Under the pieces are notes generated by a model. That model searched no databases, was not told where the DNA came from, and saw only the letters and a list, made by a program, of their open reading frames with translations. The position numbers were made by a program, and so were the translations under genes. A DNA stretch of 51,648 bases. Origin: an uncultured Lachnospiraceae bacterium (lineage in GTDB: Bacteria; Bacillota; Clostridia; Lachnospirales; Lachnospiraceae). This document shows, in pieces, positions 42,887 through 51,648 of the stretch (position 1 is the first letter of the stretch; each line of letters begins with the position of its first letter). The stretch lies in contig CADBPM010000058.1 of assembly GCA_902796595.1 (NCBI GenBank), forward strand, positions 1 through 51,648. The letters run 5' to 3'.

Positions 42887-45800
42887 CTAACGTTTATCAA
42901 TAGTCTTTTCTAGTATTTTAACGTTATCAATTCCGAAATTTTTATAAAACGCATCCATACATTGCTTTATTCCCGAAATCCTGTAGATATCTTTCATTTT
43001 TTTAATCTTGTGTTCTTTTTTAAGGAAAATTACAACATTCATATTTCCCTTAAATTTTTGACAGGTTTGTATGATTTCCTCTTCCCTTCTCTCATACTCA
43101 TCCATATCAGGAAGCTGGATCCATACTTCTCTCGGAACCGCATCAAAAGGAATTATCTCCGACGCAATAAGCTTTGCGTCCTTGTCTTCATCGGTCTGCG
43201 CCCTTCCTCTCACAAATATCTTTCCTTCCTCAACAAGAAAGACTCTTACCTTGTCATAATCCTTCGGAAATACGATAACCTCCACAGATCCGGTCATATC
43301 TTCAAGAGTTATAAATGCCATCTGCTGCTGTTTTTTCGTAAGCTTTACGCTTACCGAAGAAGCAATGCCTCCGATTGTATATATAGCTCCGTCGACCACT
43401 GATGACCGCCCTGTCTCGGTATCAAGAATAAAATCTGTGCTCGTCGCGGTGCAGTTCTTAAGAAGTAGCCCCTCATAACTTTCAAGAGGATGTCCGCTTA
43501 TATATATTCCAAGAACCTCTTTTTCAAATGCAAGCTTCTCCTGACGGTCGAACTCGCCAAGTTTCGGCATTTTTATCTGAAGTGCTGAAACAGACTCTGC
43601 CGGTGCTATGTCAAAAAGCGACATCTGGCCTGACATAGAGTTCTTTTTTTCCCTTAGTGACTGCTCCATTATCTTAAGATAAACACTTATCTTCTCTTTT
43701 CTTGTACCAGGTAGACTGTCGAGAGCTCCCGCTTTTATAAGACTTTCAACAGCTTTTTTATTAAGCACGCCTGCCTGCAGCCTGTCGATAAGCTCTGTAA
43801 GAGACCTATACTCGCCGTTTGCTGTCCGCTCTTTTACGATAGCCTCGATAACGCCTTCGCCGATTCCCTTTATAGCCGCCATTCCGTATCGGATGCCCTC
43901 CTTTGAAACAGAAAAGCCGCTCTCGCCTTCATTTATATCAGGCGAAAGAATCTTCATACCCATCCTTCTGCATGTATTTATATATTCTGCTATCTTATTT
44001 ACATTTGAAATAACTGACGAAAGTAGGGCCGCCATGTATTCCTTAGGGTAATAATACTTTAAATATGCTGTCTGATAAGTGACAACCGCATATCCTGCCG
44101 CATGGGAACGGTTAAATGCATACTTTGCAAAATCTGTCATCTCGTCATATATCTTATTGGCAACGTTTTCAGAAATGCCGTTTGCAACGCACCCGGGAAT
44201 GCCCTCATCTTTATTTCCATATACAAAGTTCTGACGTTCCTTTGCCATAACGTCAGCTTTCTTCTTTGACATGGCTCTGCGCACAAGGTCAGACCTGCCA
44301 TAACTGTAGCCGGCAAGGTCTCTTACTATCTGCATGACCTGCTCCTGATAGACGATACATCCATGTGTAGACTCAAGAATAGGCTGCAGCTGCGGGCAGT
44401 CATAGGTTATGCTCTCCGGATGTTCCTTACCCTCGATATACTTGGGGATAAAGTCCATGGGACCCGGTCTGTAAAGTGAGATACCCGCTATCACATCTTC
44501 AAGATTATCAGGTTTAAGCTCCTTCATGAAACCTTTCATTCCGGAACTTTCAAGCTGAAATACGCCCTCTGTCTTTCCCTGACCGAGCATTTCGAAAATC
44601 TTCTTATCATCCATATCAATATCGTGTATTGAAAAAGGATGTTCTTTTGTAAATGCTGTGTCCGGTGCCTTATTTATAAGCCTTTCAGCCGCCTGAATGA
44701 CCGTAAGGTTCCTGAGCCCCAAAAAGTCCATTTTGAGAAGCCCAAGCTCCTCTATCGTTGTCATGGTGTATTCGGTAGTTATCACACCGTCGGCGCCTGT
44801 TGAAAGAGGAACATATTCATCCACAGCCCTCTTGCTTATAACAACGCCTGCCGCATGGACAGAGGTATGGCGGGGCAATCCTTCGAGAGCCCTGCTCATA
44901 TCAAGGAGGTACTTTGCCTCCGGATCTTCATTATAAAGCTTTGCCAAATCCGGATTTTCGTTAAGAGCCTTATCTATGGTTATCTTAAGGTCCTGCGGAA
45001 TCATCTTTGCCACCTTATCACAGTACCCGTAAGGAAGGTCAAGCGCTCTTCCCACGTCCCTTATAACCATTCTGGCCGCCATAGTACCGAATGTGACAAT
45101 CTGGCAAACCCTGTCACGCCCGTATTTTTCTGTAACATAGTCTATGACCTCGCCACGTCTTAAAACGCAGAAGTCCATATCTATATCGGGCATGGTAACT
45201 CTTTCAGGGTTTAAAAATCGCTCAAAAAGAAGATTGTAGCGTATAGGGTCGATATCAGTTATCTCAAGGCAGTAGGAAACTATGGACCCCGCGGCACTTC
45301 CTCTTCCCGGACCTACTGCAATATCGTTTTCTTTTGCAAAGTTGACATAATCCCAGACAATAAGAAAATAATCAACGAATCCCATGGTATGAATCGTATC
45401 CAATTCATACTTCATTCTTTTTCTTAAAACTTCTTCGTCCGGCACCCATGGTCTTCTCCTGTCAGCCGGCTTCCCACAATCATAGTATCTCTTTTTAAAG
45501 CCTTTTTCACAAAGCTCATTAAGATATTCCCATGAGTCTCCATCATTTGGAACAGGGTACTGGGGCAAATGGTAATGCCCAAATTCTATATTTACATTAC
45601 AGCGGTCTGCAATCTTTCCCGTATTTTCGATAGCTTCCGGAATATAAGAAAAGAGTTCTGCCATTTCCTCAGGACTCTTTACATAATACTGTCCTCCATC
45701 ATAACGCATACGATCTGTTTCATTTACAGTCCTCTGAGTCTGTATGCAAAGAAGTATATCGTGCGGTTCTGCATCCTCTGCCTTGATGTAATGGCAGTCA

Positions 45801-46414
45801 TTTGTGGCGATCAGCGGGATTCCTGTCTCTGCATGAAGCTTCAACAATCCCTGATTTACAATCTTCTGATCTGACAGACCGTGATCCTGAAGTTCAAGAA
45901 AAAAATTGTCATTGCCGAAGACTTCATTAAGCCTTAAAGCCTCTTTTTTAGCCTCATCATACAGTCCATGCCTTAAGTGCGTTGCAACTATACCGGCAAG
46001 ACAGGCGGATGACGCTATGATGCCTTCGTGATATTCTTTCAAAAGTTCATAGTCAACTCTTGGTTTATAATAAAAACCCTCTGTAAATCCGCGGCTTACA
46101 AGTTTGATAAGATTCTTGTAGCCAGCATCTGTTTCAGCAAGAAGAACAAGGTGATTGTATCTTTCTTCATTATCACCTGTCTTTTTTTCAAATCTGGAGG
46201 CTGGTGCAACATAAACTTCGCAGCCTAAAATAGGCTTTATCCCATTTTTTTTACATTCTTTATAAAAATCTATTGCCCCGTACATATTTCCGTGGTCGGT
46301 AATAGCACACGCCTGCATACCAAGTTCCTTGACTCTGGCTACAAGTGCCGGTATTTTACTTGAAGCATCCAGCAGACTATACTCTGTATGTAAATGTAAA
46401 TGGGTGAAGTTCAT
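42887..46414 (-). CDS. dnaE: DNA polymerase III alpha subunit, DnaE
   Basis: Replicative polymerase subunit of 1175 residues. A PHP domain starts the protein (FTHLHLHTEYSLLD), the polymerase carries PDIDMDFCVLRR with catalytic aspartates, and a fingers/beta-binding region, an OB-fold domain (FITLEDMTGSVEVIVFPKDY) and C-terminal region follow. Length matches DnaE1. Firmicutes also carry PolC, which is not in this window. AAAGGCAGG precedes the ATG, two bases after the crh stop codon, so dnaE is in the whiA-crh transcript. Confidence 0.97.
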   Translation of the reverse strand: MNFTHLHLHTEYSLLDASSKIPALVARVKELGMQACAITDHGNMYGAIDFYKECKKNGIKPILGCEVYVAPASRFEKKTGDNEERYNHLVLLAETDAGYKNLIKLVSRGFTEGFYYKPRVDYELLKEYHEGIIASSACLAGIVATHLRHGLYDEAKKEALRLNEVFGNDNFFLELQDHGLSDQKIVNQGLLKLHAETGIPLIATNDCHYIKAEDAEPHDILLCIQTQRTVNETDRMRYDGGQYYVKSPEEMAELFSYIPEAIENTGKIADRCNVNIEFGHYHLPQYPVPNDGDSWEYLNELCEKGFKKRYYDCGKPADRRRPWVPDEEVLRKRMKYELDTIHTMGFVDYFLIVWDYVNFAKENDIAVGPGRGSAAGSIVSYCLEITDIDPIRYNLLFERFLNPERVTMPDIDMDFCVLRRGEVIDYVTEKYGRDRVCQIVTFGTMAARMVIRDVGRALDLPYGYCDKVAKMIPQDLKITIDKALNENPDLAKLYNEDPEAKYLLDMSRALEGLPRHTSVHAAGVVISKRAVDEYVPLSTGADGVITTEYTMTTIEELGLLKMDFLGLRNLTVIQAAERLINKAPDTAFTKEHPFSIHDIDMDDKKIFEMLGQGKTEGVFQLESSGMKGFMKELKPDNLEDVIAGISLYRPGPMDFIPKYIEGKEHPESITYDCPQLQPILESTHGCIVYQEQVMQIVRDLAGYSYGRSDLVRRAMSKKKADVMAKERQNFVYGNKDEGIPGCVANGISENVANKIYDEMTDFAKYAFNRSHAAGYAVVTYQTAYLKYYYPKEYMAALLSSVISNVNKIAEYINTCRRMGMKILSPDINEGESGFSVSKEGIRYGMAAIKGIGEGVIEAIVKERTANGEYRSLTELIDRLQAGVLNKKAVESLIKAGALDSLPGTRKEKISVYLKIMEQSLREKKNSMSGQMSLFDIAPAESVSALQIKMPKLGEFDRQEKLAFEKEVLGIYISGHPLESYEGLLLKNCTATSTDFILDTETGRSSVVDGAIYTIGGIASSVSVKLTKKQQQMAFITLEDMTGSVEVIVFPKDYDKVRVFLVEEGKIFVRGRAQTDEDKDAKLIASEIIPFDAVPREVWIQLPDMDEYERREEEIIQTCQKFKGNMNVVIFLKKEHKIKKMKDIYRISGIKQCMDAFYKNFGIDNVKILEKTIDKR

Positions 46415-46416
46415 TT

Positions 46417-46671
46417 TTACCTGCCTTTCAGATACCCTTCTAATTCCGTCATGGCATCATCTTCATCAACGCCGTCTATTTCAAGCGTTACTTCGTCGCC
46501 AGCAGAAAGATGTAGAGTCATAACCCCCATTATGCTCTTTGCATTTATTCTTCTGTTGTTATTTATAAGAAAAATCGCTGATGAAAATTTTCCTGCAAGT
46601 TGAACAAAGGCAGCGTATGGTCTTCCTTCGTTCACATCCCTCAATACAATATTTACTTTCTTAGAAAGCAT
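46417..46671 (-). CDS. crh: Crh-type HPr-like protein, Glu at position 15
   Basis: 84 residues with the HPr fold: VQLAGKFSSAIFLINN and the regulatory NAKSIMGVMTL, in which Ser is residue 46 exactly. The phosphocarrier His15 is Glu15 (NEGRP in place of the usual xHARP), so PTS phosphotransfer is not possible, while HPr kinase could still phosphorylate Ser46. That matches Crh, the regulatory HPr homologue of Bacillus, whose gene also follows whiA. The ATG at 46671, with AAGGA, restores HPr numbering; an upstream 11-codon extension is rejected. hprK lies four kilobases upstream. Confidence 0.88.
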   Translation of the reverse strand: MLSKKVNIVLRDVNEGRPYAAFVQLAGKFSSAIFLINNNRRINAKSIMGVMTLHLSAGDEVTLEIDGVDEDDAMTELEGYLKGR

Positions 46672-46675
46672 ACTA

Positions 46676-47623
46676 CTATTCCTTCCCCCTAAGGTCTTTG
46701 GCAAGCTTGCTTATTCTTGCAAGCCTGTGATTCACTCCTGATTTTCCAAGCGGAGTCATAAGCTTTGCCCCCAGCTCTTTAAGCGGCAAATCCGGATTTT
46801 CAAGTCTTGTCACCGCCACGTCATGAAGCCCATCCGGCAGCCATTCAAGACCTTTTGTATCTCTGATATATTCTATATCTGCAAGCTGTCTGGCACTGGC
46901 TTTGGCAGTCTTTTCTATGTTGGCTGTCTCACAGTTTACCTTCCTGTTCACCTTATTTCTTACATCCTTCATGACTCTTATGTTTTCAAGATTCATAAGG
47001 GCAACAGGCGCCTCTATGACAGCAAGTATATCCACAATCTCATCGCCTTCTTTAAGATAGACGATAAAATGATTTTTTCTCTGTGTAATCCTTGCCTTTA
47101 TATTAAGTGATTCCATAATCTCAGCAAGGACAAGGGCACGTTCTTTTGTATCTGTTACTATTTCAAAATGATAAGCCTTTTTGGGATCACCTAAGGAACC
47201 GGATGCAAGAAAAGCGCCCCTTATAAACGCTCTCTTACAGCAAGAAAGCTGAACAACCGAATCAGCTGCAAGCGGAAACGAATCTTCAAGTTCTCCGTCC
47301 GTTCCCATATATTTAAGTGCCTTTAAGATCCACACACAGGCTTCGTTGTCAGTAAGTACGACTGTATATGTCATGGTCTTTCTGTTGGCAGAAAGCCTTG
47401 TGCTTACCTCGCACTTTTTACCTGACACTTTATCTACAAGTTTAAAAAACTTATCTGCAACATACGGGTTTTCGGTATGCACCCAAAGAATATGCTCACC
47501 CTTTTCAGTAATCTCTATTCGTCCTGTCAGTGCTATAACAGCGGCAAGCTCCGCAATCTGGCAGTGCCTTGCAGCAGATAAGACCTGTGCTGATTCTTTT
47601 TTTACTTCTGAAGAAAACGACAT
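46676..47623 (-). CDS. whiA: Sporulation/division regulator WhiA
   Basis: DNA-binding protein that affects cell division and chromosome segregation in Firmicutes and sporulation in Streptomyces. 315 residues: an N-terminal LAGLIDADG-homing-endonuclease-like domain (FIRGAFLASGSLGDPKKAYHFEI) and a C-terminal helix-turn-helix (ADIEYIRDTKGLEWLPDGLHDVA, LPLKELGAKL, GKSGVNHRL). Catalytic residues of homing endonucleases are lost in the family. Its ATG overlaps the rapZ stop (TGATG). Confidence 0.95.
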   Translation of the reverse strand: MSFSSEVKKESAQVLSAARHCQIAELAAVIALTGRIEITEKGEHILWVHTENPYVADKFFKLVDKVSGKKCEVSTRLSANRKTMTYTVVLTDNEACVWILKALKYMGTDGELEDSFPLAADSVVQLSCCKRAFIRGAFLASGSLGDPKKAYHFEIVTDTKERALVLAEIMESLNIKARITQRKNHFIVYLKEGDEIVDILAVIEAPVALMNLENIRVMKDVRNKVNRKVNCETANIEKTAKASARQLADIEYIRDTKGLEWLPDGLHDVAVTRLENPDLPLKELGAKLMTPLGKSGVNHRLARISKLAKDLRGKE

Positions 47624-48471
47624 CAGTGAAGCTCCCTGTGTTCAAGTCTCGCATTATACTCAGTATGAGAAAGCCATTCATAAAGTTCATTGGCAATAGT
47701 AACGCTTCTATGCTGACCGCCGGTACAGCCGATGGCTATTACAAGATTCGTCTTACCTTCATCCATATAATTAGGAATAAGGAAATCTATCATATCGGTA
47801 AGTTTGTCAAGAAACTGACGGCTTTTTTCAGAATCCATAACATAATCGTGAACCGGCTTATCATTTCCGGTAAGTTTCTTAAGTTCAGGTATATAGAAAG
47901 GATTTGGCAGAAATCTTACGTCAAAAACAAGGTCTGCATCCGCCGGTATGCCGTATTTGTAGCCAAAAGAGAGCACAGTTACCTGAAAATTTGAGAAAGC
48001 CCCGTTCTGCACAAATATCCTGTACAGCTCTGCCCTAAGTTCTCTTGTAATGAGCCTTGAAGTATCTATTATATAATCTGCATTCTGTTTAAGAAAAGCA
48101 ATTCTTTTTCTCTCGCGCGTTATACCATCCTCAACCCTGTCAACTCCGGCAAGAGGGTGGGTTCTTCTGGTTTCCTTGTAGCGGCGTATAAGAATCTCGT
48201 CACTTGCCTCAAGAAAAAGAATCTTTACATTTTTCTCCTTAAGAAAAGAAACCTTGTCTTCAAGAGTCTCAATTCCCTTTCCAGCACGACAATCAAGCCC
48301 TACAGCCGCATTCATGCCAAGGTCTCCTGACATTTCAAAAAACTTTGTAAGAAATGGAACCGGCAGATTGTCTACGCAAAAAAAGCCAGCATCTTCAAGC
48401 ATTTTAAGAGCAGCTGACCTTCCGGCGCCGCTCATTCCCGTAACTATGACATATTTTCTGTCACTGCTCAA
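47623..48471 (-). CDS. rapZ: RNase adapter/nucleotide-binding protein RapZ (YvcJ)
   Basis: 282 residues. In E. coli RapZ directs RNase E to a small RNA controlling GlmS; in Bacillus YvcJ binds nucleotides. Features: P-loop GMSGAGRS (12-19), with Arg18 in place of the usual Lys, GFFCVDNLPVPF, LDCRAG, and the C-terminal IGCTGGQHRSV. It overlaps murB by 11 bases and whiA by one. Arginine at this position also occurs in actinobacterial homologues. In Bacillus yvcK lies between rapZ and whiA; no such gene is present here. Confidence 0.94.
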   Translation of the reverse strand: MSSDRKYVIVTGMSGAGRSAALKMLEDAGFFCVDNLPVPFLTKFFEMSGDLGMNAAVGLDCRAGKGIETLEDKVSFLKEKNVKILFLEASDEILIRRYKETRRTHPLAGVDRVEDGITRERKRIAFLKQNADYIIDTSRLITRELRAELYRIFVQNGAFSNFQVTVLSFGYKYGIPADADLVFDVRFLPNPFYIPELKKLTGNDKPVHDYVMDSEKSRQFLDKLTDMIDFLIPNYMDEGKTNLVIAIGCTGGQHRSVTIANELYEWLSHTEYNARLEHRELH

Positions 48472-49369
48472 TTATCTTCACCTCTGGTTCAAGCAAAATG
48501 CCGCTTTCAATTTCAACTTTTTCCTGAACAAGCTTGATCAAGGCTTTTACATCATGAAAAGATGCATCATCCTTATTTATTATGAATCCTGCATGCTTGT
48601 CGCTTACTGCAGCTCCGCCTACAGAAATCCCCTTAAGACCTGCACTCTCGATAAGCGCAGATGCATAGCCTCCAACCGGTCTTTTGAAAGTAGACCCGGC
48701 ACTTGGATATTCAAGCGGCTGCTTTTCTCTTCTTCTTGCATTTAACTCATTTATCTTGTCCTGTATAGCCACAGGGTCACCTTCTTTAAGTTCGAAGGTA
48801 ACTGATAAAACAACGGCATCCTTCATAGTATCAAGAATACTGTGCCTGTAGGAAAGATTCAGATCCTCATTCTTAAGATAGCGGACCTGTCCGTCACAAA
48901 GGATCGCAGCCTCCAATACAACATCCTTCATTTCGCCGCCATAGGCACCTGCATTCATAGCAAGACCACCGCCGACACTCCCTGGGATACCGCCTGCAAA
49001 TTCAAGTCCTGAGAGTCCTTCTGTTGCCGCAAATACGGCTACCTTTGCAATAGCCGCACCTGCTCCCGCAGTTATCCTATTCCCACTTCTCGATACTTCT
49101 TCAAGCTTGCCTGTAAGCACAGCAACAATGCCTTTTACGCCGTCATCATCCACAAGGAGATTACTTCCTCTTCCAATAATATGGAAAGGAACTTCATACT
49201 CCTTTGCAAGCTTCATAACTGCGTTCAGCTTTTCGGTTGAAATGATCTTCACGAAATAATCGCATGGACCTCCTATTTTGAAGGTCGTATGCCTTTTCAT
49301 AGGTTCACGTTCAAGAATGTTTTCAATGCCTGCTGCCTCACCTAATCTTGTCCTGAAATCTGTATTCAT
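48461..49369 (-). CDS. murB: UDP-N-acetylenolpyruvoylglucosamine reductase
   Basis: FAD enzyme that completes UDP-MurNAc, a cell-wall precursor. 302 residues with GRGSNLLVDDDGVKG, GLEFAGGIPGSVGGGLAMNAGA, and PLEYPSAGSTFKRPVGGYA where the catalytic Ser lies. These, and the lack of the type I insertion, indicate a type II (Gram-positive) MurB. The start is nine bases after the glucokinase gene ends; the end overlaps rapZ. Confidence 0.96.
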   Translation of the reverse strand: MNTDFRTRLGEAAGIENILEREPMKRHTTFKIGGPCDYFVKIISTEKLNAVMKLAKEYEVPFHIIGRGSNLLVDDDGVKGIVAVLTGKLEEVSRSGNRITAGAGAAIAKVAVFAATEGLSGLEFAGGIPGSVGGGLAMNAGAYGGEMKDVVLEAAILCDGQVRYLKNEDLNLSYRHSILDTMKDAVVLSVTFELKEGDPVAIQDKINELNARRREKQPLEYPSAGSTFKRPVGGYASALIESAGLKGISVGGAAVSDKHAGFIINKDDASFHDVKALIKLVQEKVEIESGILLEPEVKIIEQ

Positions 49370-49378
49370 AGTACCGCC

Positions 49379-50305
49379 TTATTTTCTAACCCACAATGCA
49401 GCAGCACCATAAATACCTGCATCATTACCAAGAGATGCAAGTCTGAATTCCTTGCCGCGAAGCGAATTCATAACAAAGCTGTCATAATATTTTGTAATAG
49501 CTGTAAGAAGTACAGGACCAGCCTTTGAAACACCACCGCCGATCACAAATACAGCCGGATCGATAGTCTGTGCAATGTGTGAGCATGCGATGGCAAGGTA
49601 ATAACCCGCTCTGTCGAGTACCCATTCTCCTAAAGGATCTGACTTCTTTGCAGCATCAAGAACATCCTTTGCGGAAAAATCATCTATATCAGAAAGAAGA
49701 GATGTGTACTTTCCTGTTGCAAGTCCCTTCTTTGCAAGTCTTACGATACCTGTCGCAGAAGCATACTGTTCAAGACAGCCCTTCTTTCCGCAGTTGCAGT
49801 TTACAGTCTCGGCTGGTTCAACAAGAATATGTCCTATCTCTCCGCCTGCTCCTGTTGCCCCTTCAACTACTTTTCCATCAACGATAACACCGCCGCCAAC
49901 TCCTGTGCCAAGAGTGATCATGACCATGCTGTCTGAATCCATACCACCGCCCTGCCATGCTTCTCCAAGTGCGGCTGCATTTGCATCATTTACAACAAGA
50001 GTCTTGATGCCGGTAAGTTCTTCCATTTTACCCTTAACATCTGTCATTGCCCAACCAAGATTTACACATTCAAGTACAATACCACCATCCTTGACAGGTC
50101 CCGGCACATCAATTCCGATTCCTGTGCAGTCTGCTTCAGGGTGCTCCTCGTTGAAATGTGCCTTTATACTTGCTGCCACATCAGGAAGTACAGTCTTGCC
50201 GACTGTAGGAATTTCCCATTTTTCAATGATCTTGCCATTTAAATCAAATGTACCGATCTTTACTGAAGTACCGCCAACATCAACACCTACTATAAACTTA
50301 CTCAT
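49379..50305 (-). CDS. glk: ROK-family glucokinase
   Basis: Phosphorylates glucose with ATP. 308 residues: N-terminal phosphate loop VGVDVGGTSVKIG, VNDANAAALGEA, TLGTGVGGGVI and the zinc-binding ROK signature CNCGKKGCLEQYAS. No helix-turn-helix, so an enzyme rather than a ROK repressor. Placed between hprK and murB, which joins sugar entry with sugar sensing and wall synthesis. The gap to hprK is 44 bases. Confidence 0.94.
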   Translation of the reverse strand: MSKFIVGVDVGGTSVKIGTFDLNGKIIEKWEIPTVGKTVLPDVAASIKAHFNEEHPEADCTGIGIDVPGPVKDGGIVLECVNLGWAMTDVKGKMEELTGIKTLVVNDANAAALGEAWQGGGMDSDSMVMITLGTGVGGGVIVDGKVVEGATGAGGEIGHILVEPAETVNCNCGKKGCLEQYASATGIVRLAKKGLATGKYTSLLSDIDDFSAKDVLDAAKKSDPLGEWVLDRAGYYLAIACSHIAQTIDPAVFVIGGGVSKAGPVLLTAITKYYDSFVMNSLRGKEFRLASLGNDAGIYGAAALWVRK

Positions 50306-50349
50306 TGTTCCGTTTCCTTTGTATTTTATAATGATTTTTTCAACGCACC

Positions 50350-51315
50350 TTAGGTTGTGCTTCCGCCATCATAACCTTCTCTGTTTTTCATCATATTGTT
50401 TGTTACTCTGTTGTACAATTCCTTGGCTGCGTTATAACCCATCTTCTTCTGTCTGTTATTTACCGCAGCAGCCTCGCAGATAAGGGCAAGATTACGACCA
50501 GGTCTTATAGGGATATTGTGGCTCACTATATTAACGCCCAATATCTCTGTATGCTGTTCCTCAAGTCCAAGGCGGTCAAAATCAAGATCCTTGCTCCATT
50601 CCATAAGCTTTATGACAAGGTCGATATTTGCTTCATTTCTAACTGAAGCAAAACCGTAAAGAGAGCGAACATCTACAATACCTATACCTCTAAGCTCTAT
50701 AAGATGCTTTGTGATAAGAGGAGCTGTACCGATAAGAGTGTCCTCAGAGATCTTCTTTATCTCAACAACATCATCAGAAACAAGTCTGTGACCTCTCTTT
50801 ATAAGTTCAAGGGCAGTCTCGCTCTTTCCTATGCCTGACTCACCCATGATAAGAACGCCCTCACCATATACATCCACAAGAACTCCATGCAGGGAAATCC
50901 TCGGTGCAAGCTGATGACGCATATATCTTATAACATCAGAAATAAAGGCACTTGTTGCCTTTTCAGTTCTCAAAATAGGGACTCCCGCTCTTCTTGCGGA
51001 TTCGATAACATAGTCCTTTACTTCCAGCTCTCTAGCAAAGATAAGACAAGGTATCCGATAATCCATAAGGCGGTTTATCACCGCTTCCGCCTGCTCCTGT
51101 GTCATCTTTTCCATGTAGGCATTTTCAACATTTCCTATGATCTGGATTCTTTCTGAATCAAAATAATCAAAGAAACCAGACAGCTGAAGTGCCGGTCTGT
51201 TGACATTTATATCCTTTATAAGAATATTTTCCGTAGAAATCTCCGGTGTGAGATTCTCCAGATCCATTTTTTCGATCAGCTCCGAAAGCGGAACACTGTA
51301 GAGGCCTTCGTCCAT
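50350..51315 (-). CDS. hprK: HPr kinase/phosphorylase
   Basis: Phosphorylates and dephosphorylates Ser46 of HPr and Crh according to glycolytic state, the core of catabolite control in Firmicutes. 321 residues, N-terminal domain then the kinase with P-loop GESGIGKS (158-165) and the HPrK signature (LIELRGIGIVDVRSLYG). The ATG at 51315 is preceded by GGGAGGAG; a TTG 11 codons upstream is rejected. Its likely substrate in this window is the crh product. Confidence 0.96.
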   Translation of the reverse strand: MDEGLYSVPLSELIEKMDLENLTPEISTENILIKDINVNRPALQLSGFFDYFDSERIQIIGNVENAYMEKMTQEQAEAVINRLMDYRIPCLIFARELEVKDYVIESARRAGVPILRTEKATSAFISDVIRYMRHQLAPRISLHGVLVDVYGEGVLIMGESGIGKSETALELIKRGHRLVSDDVVEIKKISEDTLIGTAPLITKHLIELRGIGIVDVRSLYGFASVRNEANIDLVIKLMEWSKDLDFDRLGLEEQHTEILGVNIVSHNIPIRPGRNLALICEAAAVNNRQKKMGYNAAKELYNRVTNNMMKNREGYDGGSTT

Positions 51316-51407
51316 TATGACTCCTCCCTGTATATCTGTATTCCGCAAAGCACCATGCTATCCGTCTGCAGACATACCTCTCCATTTTCTTGTATTAAAA
51401 CATGTAC

Positions 51408-51436
51408 ATTTTACCATTTATCATGAATTCTTTCAA
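51408..51436 (-). promoter_or_regulatory. Probable promoter of the hprK operon
   Basis: TTGAAA (51436-51431) and TAAAAT (51413-51408) are 17 bases apart, with a leader of about 85 bases before hprK and about 60 bases after the uvrC stop. Confidence 0.7.
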
Positions 51437-51498
51437 GACGTTATAATAAGGAGTGGCAGGCTCTGTATCATATCAAGCAAAGTTCAATATGACAATAA

Positions 51499-51648
51499 CT
51501 ATTCTAAAGTCTTTCCATGAAAAAAATTGTACACAGACTCCGCACTCTTCTGATTCATGCTCTCTATTTCAACCAGGTCACTGACTTTTGCATTCTTTAT
51601 TGCTTCAAGCGAGTCAAATGCACGCATAAGAGCTCTGCGTCTTGCGGG
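51499..51648 (-). CDS. uvrC: Excinuclease subunit C, 3' end only
   Basis: The last 49 codons, cut at the window edge. The peptide PARRRALMRAFDSLEAIKNA followed by VSDLVEIESMNQKSAESVYNFF is the C-terminal helix-hairpin-helix DNA-binding region of UvrC. The stop codon is at 51501-51499. UvrC next to hprK is a common clostridial order. Confidence 0.9.
   Translation of the reverse strand, partial: PARRRALMRAFDSLEAIKNAKVSDLVEIESMNQKSAESVYNFFHGKTLE

Noticed and set aside
49704..50483. Open frame of 259 codons on the plus strand
   Set aside because: Antisense to glucokinase and hprK, Ser/Pro/Thr-rich composition typical of a shadow frame, no ribosome site.

Overview
The window looks like chromosomal DNA of a low-GC anaerobic Firmicute, most likely a member of the Lachnospiraceae. 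This rests on gene content and order (uvrC-hprK-glk-murB-rapZ-whiA-crh-dnaE-pfkA on one strand, a DUF4364 gene beside rho, a DUF1292 gene before gltX), strong AGGAGG ribosome sites, TTGACA/TATAAT promoters, T-box control of pheST and an attenuated infC-rpmI-rplT operon. Genus and species cannot be told from the sequence alone. Almost all genes lie on the minus strand; only the DUF4364 gene, lrgAB and one HAD phosphatase gene are on the plus strand. I see no phage, insertion sequence, integrase or CRISPR array.

From the left: a cut tRNA-Met with a consensus promoter; asd, trpS and a flavin reductase; a membrane-anchored M6-type metalloprotease and a VanZ-like protein downstream of pheST, which has a T-box leader reading a UUC specifier. 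Then a HAD phosphatase and typA; a signalling pair (FIST sensor plus soluble methyl-accepting protein); an rRNA methyltransferase and rho, whose upstream region is a symmetric divergent promoter shared with the DUF4364 winged-helix gene. Next come engB, dusB, a small conserved gene, a UvrD/PcrA-like helicase, gltX, DUF1292, and a large nuclease-helicase fusion that overlaps the end of a four-gene ABC transporter operon (ATPase, repeat-domain surface protein, acidic tail-anchored protein, MacB-like permease).

The middle holds a cytidylate-kinase-like gene, coaD, two tRNA-Leu genes (one with the unusual anticodon AAG), and rplT, rpmI, infC behind an attenuator; infC appears to start at AUC. prfC follows a secreted Ig-like protein gene. 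lrgAB runs convergent to a coiled-coil protein of unknown role. The right end carries dapA, pfkA, dnaE, a Crh-type HPr with Glu at position 15, whiA, rapZ, murB, glucokinase, hprK and the 3' end of uvrC. The pairing of HPr kinase, a Crh-type substrate, glucokinase and phosphofructokinase points to carbon catabolite control coordinated with cell-wall and division genes.

Beyond the genes, the most notable structures are a dispersed element of about 60 bp placed just before two genes and able to supply their start codons, a pair of tandem double-hairpin repeats after rplT, three consecutive hairpins between pheS and pheT, and a structured leader with competing stems before the DUF4364 gene.
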